37,157 bases of DNA from Candidatus Methylobacter oryzae (GCF_003994235.2 NZ_RYFG02000086.1:1-37157); one strand, 5' to 3'; counted from the first letter of the stretch, positions 17,701 to 24,698 are shown. The notes: generated from the sequence alone by a model not told the origin. Made by a program: numbers and translations.

Positions 17701-17846
17701 ATCATCGTCTTGATCGTGAAATCCGGGTCTTCCGCCCGGCCCAGGTTGAAATAGGCCATCGTTCCCGCCAGCATGACGACGCCCAGCAGGTAGGCGACAA
17801 AGGCTTGATGGCGTAAAGACCAGTCGGACAGGTTCAGTTGCTTCAT
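14796..17846 (-). CDS. RND efflux permease (HAE1/AcrB family)
   Basis: This 1016-aa inner-membrane transporter has two repeats of six membrane helices with large periplasmic loops. The start 'LNLSDWSLRHQAFVAYLLG' and 'NLGRAEDPDFTIKTMIV' are typical of the smaller MexF/VexF-like branch. The proton relay pair lies in 'GLLVDDAIISVEMM' (helix 4), and the matching block of the second half is 'IMRNSVILVDQID'. It exchanges protons for drugs or other lipophilic substrates; the substrate cannot be inferred. It overlaps the adaptor gene by 4 nt and is followed after 2 nt by the outer-membrane factor. Confidence 0.95.
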   Translation of the reverse strand: MKQLNLSDWSLRHQAFVAYLLGVVMLAGTMAYFNLGRAEDPDFTIKTMIVSAEWPGATAREMELQVTDRLEKKLQETPWLDFVQSYSEPGHCLIFVNLKDYAPNSAVPDAWYQVHKKLNDIAHTLPDGVRGPFFNDEFGDTYGTIYAFTADGFTHAELKDAVDDVRQELLRIPNVAKVDLIGVQQEKIYVEISHRKLANLGIDPMIMVQSLRQQNDMSPAGSIDTASDKIYLRVSGDLKSVDAIREIGIEANGRQFRLGDIAKVYRGYSEPMTPKFRYRGEDAIGLAVSMTKGGDILALGEKLSAEIGRLSANLPVGIDVHQVSDQPRVVRHSVDEFMKSLGEAVVIVLAVSFLSLGWRTGLVVALSIPLVLAITFLVMKLFGIDLQRISLGALIISLGLLVDDAIISVEMMVVKMEQGWDRVKAATFAYTSTAFPMLTGTLVTVAAFTPVGFAKSSAGEYCFTIFAVVGISLLASWLVAVIFTPYIGYLILPDIKGQGVHGEAEVYNSGIYPRFRRLIAGCLQHRRWVLTATALLFVLAMASFRLIEQQFFPFSDRPEVLVDLWLPQGASILATEQETHKAEALLKDDPDVVNYVSYVGSGSLRFYLPLDQQQEHNNFAQIVVLTKDLQARERLLARLRTAFDNDFTRLRVRLNRLENGPPVGFPVQFRVSGRDIARTRQIAEEVAKVMRNNPHTQDVQLDWGEPSKAVHLEVDQDKARVLGVSSRDISFVLNTMLSGLGITDYRENNKLIKVLGRSEPSERNNPALIEEINIHTRNGKAVPLSQLVHSEYGFEEGIIWRRDRFPTFTVRSDIRDNTQAPVVAAQIEPLLEPLRTKLPDGYRIEVGGAVESSQKAQASINAVMPVMLFGLVTLLMMQLQSLKRTAMVLLTAPLGMIGVAAFLLLFHIPFGFVATLGVIALAGMIMRNSVILVDQIDQDIAAGVRPWDAIIEAAVRRLRPILLTAAAAILAMIPLTGSVFWGPMAVAIMGGLLVATLLTPLFVSALYAAWFGIREE

Positions 17847-18949
17847 CGTTGCTCTCCCAGTACGCGCACCTTCTGTCCTGCGACCAGTTTATGCACGCCG
17901 GCGGTCACCACGCGTTCGCCTTCGTTCACGCCGCCGAGCACTTTCGCTTTTTCATCGTCGTAAGCGGCCAGATTGACGGTGCGCGGCTGGACGGTCCCGG
18001 TGGCCGGATCGAATACCCATACCGCCGGTTGGCCGTTATCCTGGGTCAGCGCGGTCAACGGCAGCCAGGCCACCGGTTGCGTCTCGTTCGCCAGTACATG
18101 CACGGTGGCTGTCATGCCCAGCGCCACCGCTGCATCGGCGTTCGGCACCGACACCTTGGCGGTATAGGTGCGCAACACCGCATCTACGCCCGGCGAGACT
18201 TCGCGCAGCTTGGCTTCGTAGAATCGTTTGGGTTTGGCCCACAGATTGACTTTGACCGCGGAGGCCGCTTGCAAATCGTGCAAATGATTTTCCGGAACGC
18301 TGACGACGACTTCCTTCTCGTCTGTTTGCGCCAGCCGGACGATGTTTTGGCCGGGTGAGACGATTTGTCCGGGCTCGGCATCGACGGCGGTAATTACGCC
18401 GGCGTGCTCGGCCCGCAGTTCGGCGTAGCCGGATTTGCGGGAATAGCTTCCTTGCGAGGCTTGAGCCGCAGCGACCCTGGCTTCGGCCGCATGCATTTGG
18501 TCCCGGCGTTTATCCAGAGCCGCCTGGCTGGCGAGTCCCTTTTCCTGAAGATTAAGCAGATGGCCGAGATCCTTGCGGGCTAGGTCCAGCTCTGCCTGCG
18601 CCGCCGCCACTTGCGCCGTTGCGCCGGCTTCGTCGAGACGGACGTCGGCCGGGTCCAGGATTGCCAATATTTGGCCCTGCTTGACCAACGTTCCTACATC
18701 CACCAAGCGCTTGAGCAGTTTGCCGCCGACCTGGAAAGCCAGCGGACTTTCATGGCGGGCGCGGATTTCGCCGGAATAGCGGGCGGTCGTGGCGGTTTGC
18801 CGGTATTGCGCAGTAATTAACCTGACCGGGCGGGGCTGCGGCTCGGCCGTCGTGGATTCGTTACAGGCCGACAGCAGCAATGCGCCGGCGACCGTCGCGG
18901 CGATGAGCATCGGATAGACCACCGTTCCTATAAGTTTAGAGTTCTTCAT
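17843..18949 (-). CDS. RND periplasmic adaptor lipoprotein (membrane fusion protein)
   Basis: This 368-aa protein has a lipobox 'LLLSAC' (acylated C29). It then shows the usual mirror-image arrangement: beta-barrel and lipoyl segment ('PLAFQVGGKLLKRLVDVGTL', 'ILAILDPADVRLDEA'), an alpha-helical hairpin (about residues 105-160), a second lipoyl half ('HAGVITAVDAEPGQIVSPG') and a membrane-proximal domain. It bridges pump and outer-membrane channel in the periplasm. It overlaps tetR by 4 nt and the pump gene by 4 nt, so all are translated from one message. Confidence 0.94.
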   Translation of the reverse strand: MKNSKLIGTVVYPMLIAATVAGALLLSACNESTTAEPQPRPVRLITAQYRQTATTARYSGEIRARHESPLAFQVGGKLLKRLVDVGTLVKQGQILAILDPADVRLDEAGATAQVAAAQAELDLARKDLGHLLNLQEKGLASQAALDKRRDQMHAAEARVAAAQASQGSYSRKSGYAELRAEHAGVITAVDAEPGQIVSPGQNIVRLAQTDEKEVVVSVPENHLHDLQAASAVKVNLWAKPKRFYEAKLREVSPGVDAVLRTYTAKVSVPNADAAVALGMTATVHVLANETQPVAWLPLTALTQDNGQPAVWVFDPATGTVQPRTVNLAAYDDEKAKVLGGVNEGERVVTAGVHKLVAGQKVRVLGEQR

Positions 18950-19569
18950 CGTTTCAGCCCGTTAATCATCGCGTTTATGGTCAGCTCGGCGGTTTCCTCA
19001 AGGCTGCGCCATTCGATCCAGGGATCGCCGTACAAGGCGATATGAATCGCGACGACGCCATGAGTGGCGGCCCAGAAAGCCTGCGCCAATAAGTCGGGAT
19101 CGGTTAATTCAGGCGCCAGCAGTTGCCGGTCTATCGCTTCCCGGCAGGTGTTCAGCAACAGCGCATAACCGTCGGTTTCCGGCTTGCCGTGTCCCATTTC
19201 GGCCAGGTCGGCCTCATCGTTTTTCCGGTTACTCATAAACATCAGCCGGTAATGGTTCGGATGTTCGATGCCGAATGCGACGTAGGCCATGCCGATCTTG
19301 CGCAAACGCTCCAAAGGCTCCGGTTCGGCGGCCACGCTTTGGAAAGCCTGCGCCAGCGACAGCGCGTCAACCCGGCACAGTTCGCGTATCAGCGCGTCCT
19401 TGTCCTTGAAGTGCAGATAAATGGTGGTAGCGGAATATTCGATGGTATCGGCGATGCGGCGCATTGTTACCGCATCGTAGCCTTCGGCGGCAAACAGCTC
19501 GCGCGCCGCATCGAGAATTTTAGTGCGGATTTTCAGGCGGTCCCGCTCACGCCGTTCGGAAATGCTCAT
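18946..19569 (-). CDS. TetR/AcrR-family repressor of the efflux operon
   Basis: This 207-aa protein has an N-terminal helix-turn-helix: 'RTKILDAARELFAAEGYDAV' and 'TMRRIADTIEYSATTIYLHF' (residues 15-54). The all-helical C-terminal ligand domain ends 'ELTINAMINGL'. As first gene of the operon it is expected to repress itself and the pump until a pump substrate binds. A strong promoter with a palindrome fits this. The ATG at 19569 has only a weak Shine-Dalgarno. Confidence 0.92.
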   Translation of the reverse strand: MSISERRERDRLKIRTKILDAARELFAAEGYDAVTMRRIADTIEYSATTIYLHFKDKDALIRELCRVDALSLAQAFQSVAAEPEPLERLRKIGMAYVAFGIEHPNHYRLMFMSNRKNDEADLAEMGHGKPETDGYALLLNTCREAIDRQLLAPELTDPDLLAQAFWAATHGVVAIHIALYGDPWIEWRSLEETAELTINAMINGLKR

Positions 19570-19586
19570 AAACGCTATTCATTAAC

Positions 19587-19629
19587 TTAACACCGTTAAT
19601 ATAATGATCTTTGTTATGTTAGCTGTCAA
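19587..19629 (-). promoter_or_regulatory. Promoter and putative TetR operator of the efflux operon
   Basis: Read on the minus strand, TTGACA (19624-19629) is followed after 17 nt by CATTAT (19601-19606), a plausible -35/-10 pair. Immediately downstream lies the palindrome TTAACaccGTTAA (19587-19599), 17 nt before the start codon. Its position between the -10 and the gene is typical for a TetR operator. Confidence 0.55.
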
Positions 19630-20062
19630 CCATCCTGCATTCTCAATGGCAAATTCTTGAGCTATCCGGGTTTAACATCGGGTATTTAATCGGCGCGGCA
19701 GTTTTGATGTTTAAAGCTGAGTTGAGCAGGGCGGGCAATGAAATATGTTAGATATATCAAGCTATTGATATAGGCCGGAAATCGCATTCCGATGTGGAAA
19801 AGGCGAAAGAAAATATCCTGAGATTTCGGGTAGTTCTTCCGAAGATACATGTGTTTTGTTAAGTGATTAAAGTATGTTGCTGATTTTAATCTTTTGTTGA
19901 TATTGGCTTTATGGAAATTTAAGAAGCGTTTAAGGATACTGGTATCGTAATGGCTGGGTTAGCTCGTCAACATGGAGAGACAGCCGTTACATCCTCATCA
20001 GATATTTTTATTGAACAACGTCTGGTTGTATTTAATTTAAATATATTCATGGAGTAATAACG
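19630..20062. other. Intergenic region before the amyloid locus
   Basis: This divergent region of about 430 nt holds no credible gene. TTAAAGCTGAGTTGAGCAG at 19711-19729 is a partial copy of the 57-nt repeat found at 11010 and 11995. The half nearest the amyloid genes is AT-rich and should contain their promoter, but no convincing -35/-10 or sigma54 site is visible. A clear Shine-Dalgarno GGAG precedes the ATG at 20063. Confidence 0.5.
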
Positions 20063-21079
20063 ATGAAACAATTTAATAAAAAAATATTAGCTACAAGTAT
20101 TCTTATTGCATTGGGTTCGGCTTCCAGTGCATGGGCTGACCCTGCGACTCAAATAAGCGATAGCTTTAATAGAGCGATTACAGATAGCAGTACTCAGAAT
20201 ACGGATAACTCTGACCGTTCCACTACGGATATTAGTACTAACACTACCAATACCAGTACGAATACCGCCGATAATTCCAACAGTTCCACTACGGACACCA
20301 GTACTTCCGATAGTTCTAACCGCTCCACTACCAATACCAGCACTAATACCGCCGATAATTCCAACCGCTCTACTACGGATACTACGACTACCAGTACAAC
20401 GACTAACACCTCCGATAGCTCTAACCGTTCTACTACCGATAACAGCATTCACGCTTCCGATAGCTCCAATCGCAGTGTAGCAACGACAACTACAGCGACG
20501 GCAACCGATGCGGCGGCTAATAACGGTAGTACCGCTACTTCAGACCGTTCCAGCGCTACCGGGACCGATGCCGCTGCCAATAACGGCGGTACAGCGACAT
20601 CGGACCGCTCCGATCACAGCTTGGCGGCAGCGACAGCTCAAGGTTCTGCCGCTGCCAATAACGGTAGTACAGCATCCGCAACGACCGACAATAGCCAAGC
20701 CAATGCAAATGGATTGGGATCGGCTGCGGCTAATGGTGGCGGTAATGCAGCTACCAACAACACCGATAACGCCGATAACAGTTCATTGTCAGCGACTGGA
20801 ATCGCTTCCGCGGTTTCCAAGAGCGGCAATATTACCACTGACTATAAAGTCAATAATTCATCCTTGTCAGGCTTTGTAACCGGTGCGGCAGTGAGTTTCG
20901 GCAGCCCTGTGCCGGATAGCACAACGACTTATACGGCCAGTAACAATTTGGATAATGCTTTCAATAGCAGCGCGGGTATTAACCAAGCCGTTCAAAACCT
21001 GGGCCATAATTCTTTGGCACAGCAACAAGTTTCTTTCCAAGGCAACGTAAATGTTACCCAACCCTCAGTAGCTCCTTAA
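20063..21079 (+). CDS. Fap-like amyloid subunit, Ser/Thr/Asn/Asp repeat protein
   Basis: This 338-aa exported protein has a signal peptide ending 'SSAWA' (cleavage about 25/26). Residues 40-140 are imperfect tandem repeats centred on D[NS]S[ND]RS (at 48, 83, 98, 118 and 133) in a Thr/Ser/Asn background. Residues 149-183 hold two 20-residue units starting DAAANNG. The Ala/Asn/Gly-rich C-terminal half ends with 'AGINQAVQNLGHN' (304-316) and a strand-like 'QQQVSFQGNVNV'. There is no cysteine and there are few hydrophobic residues, as in FapB/FapC-type fibre subunits, although Fap subunits typically carry a CxxC that is absent here. Neighbouring C39 peptidase and FapF-like genes support the call. 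It could instead be a non-amyloid repeat adhesin. Confidence 0.65.
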   Translation: MKQFNKKILATSILIALGSASSAWADPATQISDSFNRAITDSSTQNTDNSDRSTTDISTNTTNTSTNTADNSNSSTTDTSTSDSSNRSTTNTSTNTADNSNRSTTDTTTTSTTTNTSDSSNRSTTDNSIHASDSSNRSVATTTTATATDAAANNGSTATSDRSSATGTDAAANNGGTATSDRSDHSLAAATAQGSAAANNGSTASATTDNSQANANGLGSAAANGGGNAATNNTDNADNSSLSATGIASAVSKSGNITTDYKVNNSSLSGFVTGAAVSFGSPVPDSTTTYTASNNLDNAFNSSAGINQAVQNLGHNSLAQQQVSFQGNVNVTQPSVAP

Positions 21080-21117
21080 GCTTTCAGAAGTTAGCAAGCT
21101 TGTAGTTGATGATTTTT

Positions 21118-21145
21118 GCCGGCGAGTTATTTCTCGCCGGCGTTT
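21118..21145 (+). terminator. Stem-loop between amyloid subunit genes
   Basis: A perfect 9-bp stem (GCCGGCGAG / CTCGCCGGC) with loop TTATTT is followed by GTTT. It lies 38 nt after the main subunit stop and 34 nt before the next gene in the same direction. The T-tract is short, so partial termination is likely, which would make the first gene the most abundantly expressed. Confidence 0.6.
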
Positions 21146-21178
21146 AACTGCATATCATCATAAAAAGGAGAATGTGTT

Positions 21179-21541
21179 GTGGGAACGATTTTAAAGAGCG
21201 GTTTTCTAACTTTGCTGGTCGTTATCATGCAAAGTCAGGCGGCAAAAGCTGATCTTGGCCAGGATCAGCATGAGTTAGGTTTTTCTTCGGCCGAAACAGT
21301 GTTGCCGGATGAGTTGGACACTATGCGGGGCCGCGAAGGCGTCGACATAACAACGCTCAACAACATGAATGTCCGGGCCACGCTCAGCGATAACCAGGCA
21401 AACAATAATGCGACCGGCTACAACATTATCGATCATGGTGCGTTTACGCAGGCCAGCGGCATTACCAGCGTTATTCAAAACAGCGGTAACAATGTGATTA
21501 TCCAGGATTCGACTATCGTGAACGTCACGATCATCCCTTGA
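21179..21541 (+). CDS. Small exported Fap-locus protein with ELDxxRG motif
   Basis: The product has 120 aa from a GTG start with GGAG 8 nt upstream. The signal peptide ends about 'AAKA|D' (residue 24). The mature part has 'LPDELDTMRGREG' (residues 42-54), then an Asn-rich beta-prone stretch and 'GITSVIQNSGNN' (94-105). The last motif is shared with the large subunit and with the protein at 22487, so the three are likely components of the same fibre. ELDTMRG resembles the LxxxELxxIxGG leader cut by C39 peptidases, and a C39 gene follows directly. No named family is recognised; a minor subunit or nucleator role is inferred. Confidence 0.65.
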   Translation: MGTILKSGFLTLLVVIMQSQAAKADLGQDQHELGFSSAETVLPDELDTMRGREGVDITTLNNMNVRATLSDNQANNNATGYNIIDHGAFTQASGITSVIQNSGNNVIIQDSTIVNVTIIP

Positions 21542-21566
21542 TAATTGTCTACGGTGAAGCGCCAAC

Positions 21567-22259
21567 ATGATGCGATTTTTTATTAAATGCATTGTTCTGC
21601 TGTTGCCCGCATTTTGTAGCAGTGCAGGCACGCTGAACTTTAACGGTATAGCCGGCGCCGGTAACTATAACGTTGCTGTGACGAGTTATTTGGAGCGGCG
21701 GTTCAAAACCGTATACAAACAACAGTACGATTTTAGTTGCGGTTCCGCGACGCTGGCCAGTCTGCTGACCTATCACTATGACGATGCGGTGGATGAGCAA
21801 AGCGTATTCATTGATATGTACCAAAATGGCGACCAGCAGAAAATCCGGCAACAAGGTTTTTCGCTATTGGATATAAAACTTTATCTGGAAAGACGCGGGT
21901 ATCGTTCCGACGGCTTCAGGATCAGTCTAAACCAATTGATTGCCGCGAATGTGCCGGCCATTACGATCATCAATAATAAAGGCTACCTGCATTTTGTGAT
22001 TATTAAAGGCGCTAATGATCAGGAAGTCCTGGTCGGCGATCCGGCCGTAGGCGTCAAGGCGCTGCCTCGCGACGAGTTTGAAGCAATGCGGGAAAACCGC
22101 ATTTTATTTTTAATCCATGACAAGCAGGATGTGGCGGCGAAACATTTTCAAGACCGGCAAGAGTGGGCGCTTCGCGTCAAAGCGCCGTTAGGCAATGCTG
22201 TCGACCGGTCCAGTTTAGGCCAATTCAATATGTTGCAACCGGGGCGTTGGGATTTTTAA
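21567..22259 (+). CDS. Sec-exported C39 cysteine peptidase (FapD-like)
   Basis: This 230-aa protein has a signal peptide ('IKCIVLLLPAFCSSAG') and a stand-alone C39 domain. Q52 and C58 lie in 'KQQYDFSCGSAT', H142 in 'LHFVIIKG' and D158 in 'VGDPAVG', the full catalytic set of the family. No ABC transporter domain is attached, unlike bacteriocin exporters, so it should act in the periplasm. In Pseudomonas Fap operons the corresponding gene is fapD, needed for fibre biogenesis. Likely substrates are the small flanking proteins with an RG or RGG motif. Its 3' end is duplicated at 22431-22473. Confidence 0.82.
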   Translation: MMRFFIKCIVLLLPAFCSSAGTLNFNGIAGAGNYNVAVTSYLERRFKTVYKQQYDFSCGSATLASLLTYHYDDAVDEQSVFIDMYQNGDQQKIRQQGFSLLDIKLYLERRGYRSDGFRISLNQLIAANVPAITIINNKGYLHFVIIKGANDQEVLVGDPAVGVKALPRDEFEAMRENRILFLIHDKQDVAAKHFQDRQEWALRVKAPLGNAVDRSSLGQFNMLQPGRWDF

Positions 22260-22285
22260 CTAAGGAACGAACATAAATAAACACA

Positions 22286-22428
22286 CTCGTTTCCACGCGC
22301 CGCATACTCTCTGGAGCATAAATGGGAATGGAGCGCAGGACGCGCTGCGTCCTGTATACGCCAGGCGCTGATCGTGATTCGCGGCGCAGCGCGCCTTGGC
22401 GCATTCCCACGGAGTCCGTGGGAACGAG
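22286..22428. repeat. 143-bp palindromic element with 12-bp terminal inverted repeats
   Basis: The ends CTCGTTTCCACG (22286-22297) and CGTGGGAACGAG (22417-22428) are inverted repeats matching at 11 of 12. Near the right end, TTCCCACGGA and TCCGTGGGAA (22404-22424) form a perfect 10-bp palindrome around one base. It has the size and ends of a MITE. It lies between the C39 stop and a second copy of the C39 3' end. Confidence 0.65.
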
Positions 22429-22430
22429 AA

Positions 22431-22473
22431 AATTCAATATGCGGCAACCCGGACGATGGGATTTTTAATTAAG
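22431..22473 (+). pseudogene. Duplicated 3' end of a C39 peptidase gene
   Basis: This stretch matches the last codons and stop region of the C39 gene (22222-22264) at 37 of 43 positions and would encode FNMRQPGRWDF then stop, against FNMLQPGRWDF in the intact gene. Mismatches fall mainly where a paralogue would differ. It is best read as the tail of a lost second C39 gene, the rest having been deleted or replaced by the 143-bp element. Confidence 0.55.
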
Positions 22474-22486
22474 CGGAGTGTTTAAC

Positions 22487-22972
22487 GTGAAAGTATGTAC
22501 GTTTTCTATTTGCGGAAAGTTCATCAGGTCAGGGCTTTGCACCGCGATTTTGAGCGGGGTTGCTTGCCAGTTATTCGCGGGTGAAAGCTCAACTGTTTCT
22601 CCTCAACGATTTAGCGGCTGGGAGCGCGTGTCCGATAGTGAATTGGATCGGCTCAGGGGCGGTTTTGTGCTTGCAAACGGAGTCAGCGTTGATTTCAGTT
22701 TGGACAGGATCACTTCGTTGAATGGCGCAGTCGTGTCGTCCTCGTTTTTCCAGACGCCGGGCAATGTCTCATTATTCCAGAACGGGGAGTTGAATCAAGC
22801 TTCGGAGCTGTCAAGATCGGCGGGTTTGGGTTCTATTATCCAGAATAACCTGGATAACCAAAGTATCAGTACGATTAATAGTATTAATATAACCGTCAGC
22901 CACTTAAAGAATTTCGATTTTAATAATAGCGGGATGATTTTTAATAATCTTATGTTGCCGAATATACATTAA
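22487..22972 (+). CDS. Small exported Fap-locus protein with RGG motif
   Basis: The product has 161 aa from the GTG at 22487 (GGAG 9 nt upstream); a GTG at 22478 is in frame but sits on the Shine-Dalgarno. The signal peptide ends about 'CQLFAG' (residue 32). 'SDSELDRLRGGF' (50-60) is close to a double-glycine leader. 'ANGVSVDFSLDRITSLNG' follows, then 'GLGSIIQNNLDN' (113-124), aligning with the same motif in the proteins at 20063 and 21179. It is a paralogue of the 21179 protein with a longer Asn/Ser-rich tail. Its proximity to a periplasmic C39 peptidase suggests cleavage after RGG. Function otherwise unknown. Confidence 0.65.
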   Translation: MKVCTFSICGKFIRSGLCTAILSGVACQLFAGESSTVSPQRFSGWERVSDSELDRLRGGFVLANGVSVDFSLDRITSLNGAVVSSSFFQTPGNVSLFQNGELNQASELSRSAGLGSIIQNNLDNQSISTINSINITVSHLKNFDFNNSGMIFNNLMLPNIH

Positions 22973-23092
22973 TTCAAAAACTAATAGTTCATCTAGGTAA
23001 TTATACTAATTGTCCGGATTGGCTTAATCGCATATAACATTAACGGATAGCTTATTTGTTTGCGCATATCTGTTTTTATCGGGGTTTTATTT

Positions 23093-23220
23093 AAGTATCT
23101 GAACATAAGTTCTCAGCTAAGGTTAAAAGCTGGAGTGCAGGCGAGGGGCGTGAGCAGGAGCGGAAGCTTCGCCTGCTTTGCAAGCAGAGTTTGCACTCCA
23201 AAATACCGGAAAACTTTAGC
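23093..23220 (-). repeat. Dispersed intergenic repeat sharing ends with 11780-11998
   Basis: On the minus strand it opens TTTTCCGGTATTTTGGAGTG and ends near CTTATGTTCAG, as does the longer plus-strand copy at 11780-11998. The centres differ: the copy at 11780 contains an additional 71-nt unit. It occupies part of the 406-nt gap between the RGG protein and the FapF-like gene; the rest of that gap is AT-rich with no other feature. Confidence 0.65.
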
Positions 23221-23378
23221 TCGATTACTTATATAGAGTCCGGCTAATAAAAAGTATATTCAAAAACAATTAACGAGCTCTTCATGCGTATTAATTGGGT
23301 AGTTGAATTCCATTAAAAATAATAATGCAGGGGATTTAATTACTGTTAATTTACTATCTAAAATGGAAATAAAATAAT

Positions 23379-24698
23379 ATGCGGATGAAATTCTGGAGCC
23401 GGAAATTTCTTCTATTCAGGCTTTTAAATGGGGTTATTTTTTGCGTTTTTTTTATAAATAACAGTTATGCGGAACCGGGCAGGCAAAACAATTCGGTAGC
23501 ACAATATAAAAAGCTGCTTGAAGCGCAGCAGAAAGAGTTTCAAATACAACGGCAGATCATCGCCGAGCAAGGTAAGGAACTGGAGCAACTGAGATTACGC
23601 CTCGATGCTTTAGTCAACCAGTCGGTGGAGAATAAACAGCTACCCGCCAAGCAAGCAGCCAATAAACCTCAAATCGTTGTGGCGAAAAACGACAATGAGC
23701 CGTCGGAATCGCCCAATAAACTCCCGTCTAAACCTGTCGGCCAGGCGCCCCCGGGAACCGCGGAAAAACCAAGACCGCCGGAAATCCCCAGATTAAGCGA
23801 CACCGTAGGCGGCGTGTTAACCAAGAAAGGCAATATCGTGGTTGAGCCGTCGCTCTACTATGCCTATACCAGTAACGATAGGGTTTTTCTCGATGCGTTC
23901 ACCTACCTGCCCGCCATTGCGATCGGTCTTATCGATCTTCGCGCCGTTAAACGGCACAGTGTGATAGGCACCTTGGGAGCACGTTACGGGGTCAGCGACC
24001 GCTTGGAACTGGAGTTCAGGGTCCCGTACGTATACCGGCATGACACCCAACGTTCCCGACCGGTCAGTATTGGCGCTGGCGCCGATGAAACTTTTAATGC
24101 CAGCGGCAACGATATAGGCGATCTTGAATTCGCCGGCCGTTATCAACTCAATAGCGGAACCGGGGGCTGGCCGATTTTTGTCGGTAATATCGTCGCAACG
24201 GCGCCGACCGGGAAAAGCCCTTTCGATATTGAATATGTGCAAGCGCAAGGCGTCCCCGGTGCGAAGTTCCCGACCGAATTGCCGACCGGTGCCGGATATT
24301 TCAGCTTCCAACCCAGCATCACTGCGCTTTACCCAACGGACCCAGCCGTTTTTTTCGGTAATCTTAGCTATAACTACAATGCGGAAACCAGTACCAGCGT
24401 CGGCAAGATTCAGCCGGGAGGAGCGGTCGGATTAAGTTTCGGCATGGGCTTCGGCATCAATGAACGCTCGTCGTATAGTTTGGGCTACTCTCATAAACAT
24501 GTCTTTAACTCGCGAATTAACGGCGAAACCATTCAAGGCAGTACGCTGGATATTGGGCAACTTTTAATCGGTTATTCGTTTAAATACTCGCCAAGAACGA
24601 CTTTCAACTTATCCTTAGGCATAGGAACGACGACCGATGCGCAAGACGTTACGCTGAATTTCAGGGTGCCGATGACTTTTGGTTTGTTCGATAGTTAG
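23379..24698 (+). CDS. FapF-like outer-membrane secretion pore
   Basis: This 439-aa protein has a signal peptide ending about 'NNSYA' (residue 31). A coiled coil follows (41-80, heptads in 'YKKLLEAQQKEFQIQRQI' and 'ELEQLRLRLDALV'), then a Pro/Lys-rich linker (105-140), then a beta-barrel (about 145-439) with alternating aromatic strands such as 'GNIVVEPSLYYAY' and the closing 'LNFRVPMTFGLF'. This is the layout of FapF, whose trimeric barrel exports amyloid subunits and is gated by the N-terminal coiled coil. It belongs broadly to the phenol-degradation-type transporter barrels, so alone the call would be weaker; the C39 and repeat-protein neighbours strengthen it. An alternative ATG lies at 23385. 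Confidence 0.75.
   Translation: MRMKFWSRKFLLFRLLNGVIFCVFFINNSYAEPGRQNNSVAQYKKLLEAQQKEFQIQRQIIAEQGKELEQLRLRLDALVNQSVENKQLPAKQAANKPQIVVAKNDNEPSESPNKLPSKPVGQAPPGTAEKPRPPEIPRLSDTVGGVLTKKGNIVVEPSLYYAYTSNDRVFLDAFTYLPAIAIGLIDLRAVKRHSVIGTLGARYGVSDRLELEFRVPYVYRHDTQRSRPVSIGAGADETFNASGNDIGDLEFAGRYQLNSGTGGWPIFVGNIVATAPTGKSPFDIEYVQAQGVPGAKFPTELPTGAGYFSFQPSITALYPTDPAVFFGNLSYNYNAETSTSVGKIQPGGAVGLSFGMGFGINERSSYSLGYSHKHVFNSRINGETIQGSTLDIGQLLIGYSFKYSPRTTFNLSLGIGTTTDAQDVTLNFRVPMTFGLFDS

Noticed and set aside
13393-18820. Many long open frames on the plus strand opposite the efflux genes
   Set aside because: They are antisense shadows of GC-rich genes. The minus-strand products have complete family signatures and coupled starts.
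20087-20452. Val/Ser/Glu-rich and Gly/Ile/Arg-rich frames antisense to the repeat protein
   Set aside because: They reflect the tandem repeats read backwards; no start or family match.
20180-20640. Tandem repeats considered as a CRISPR array
   Set aside because: The units are coding, degenerate and lack unique spacers of constant length.
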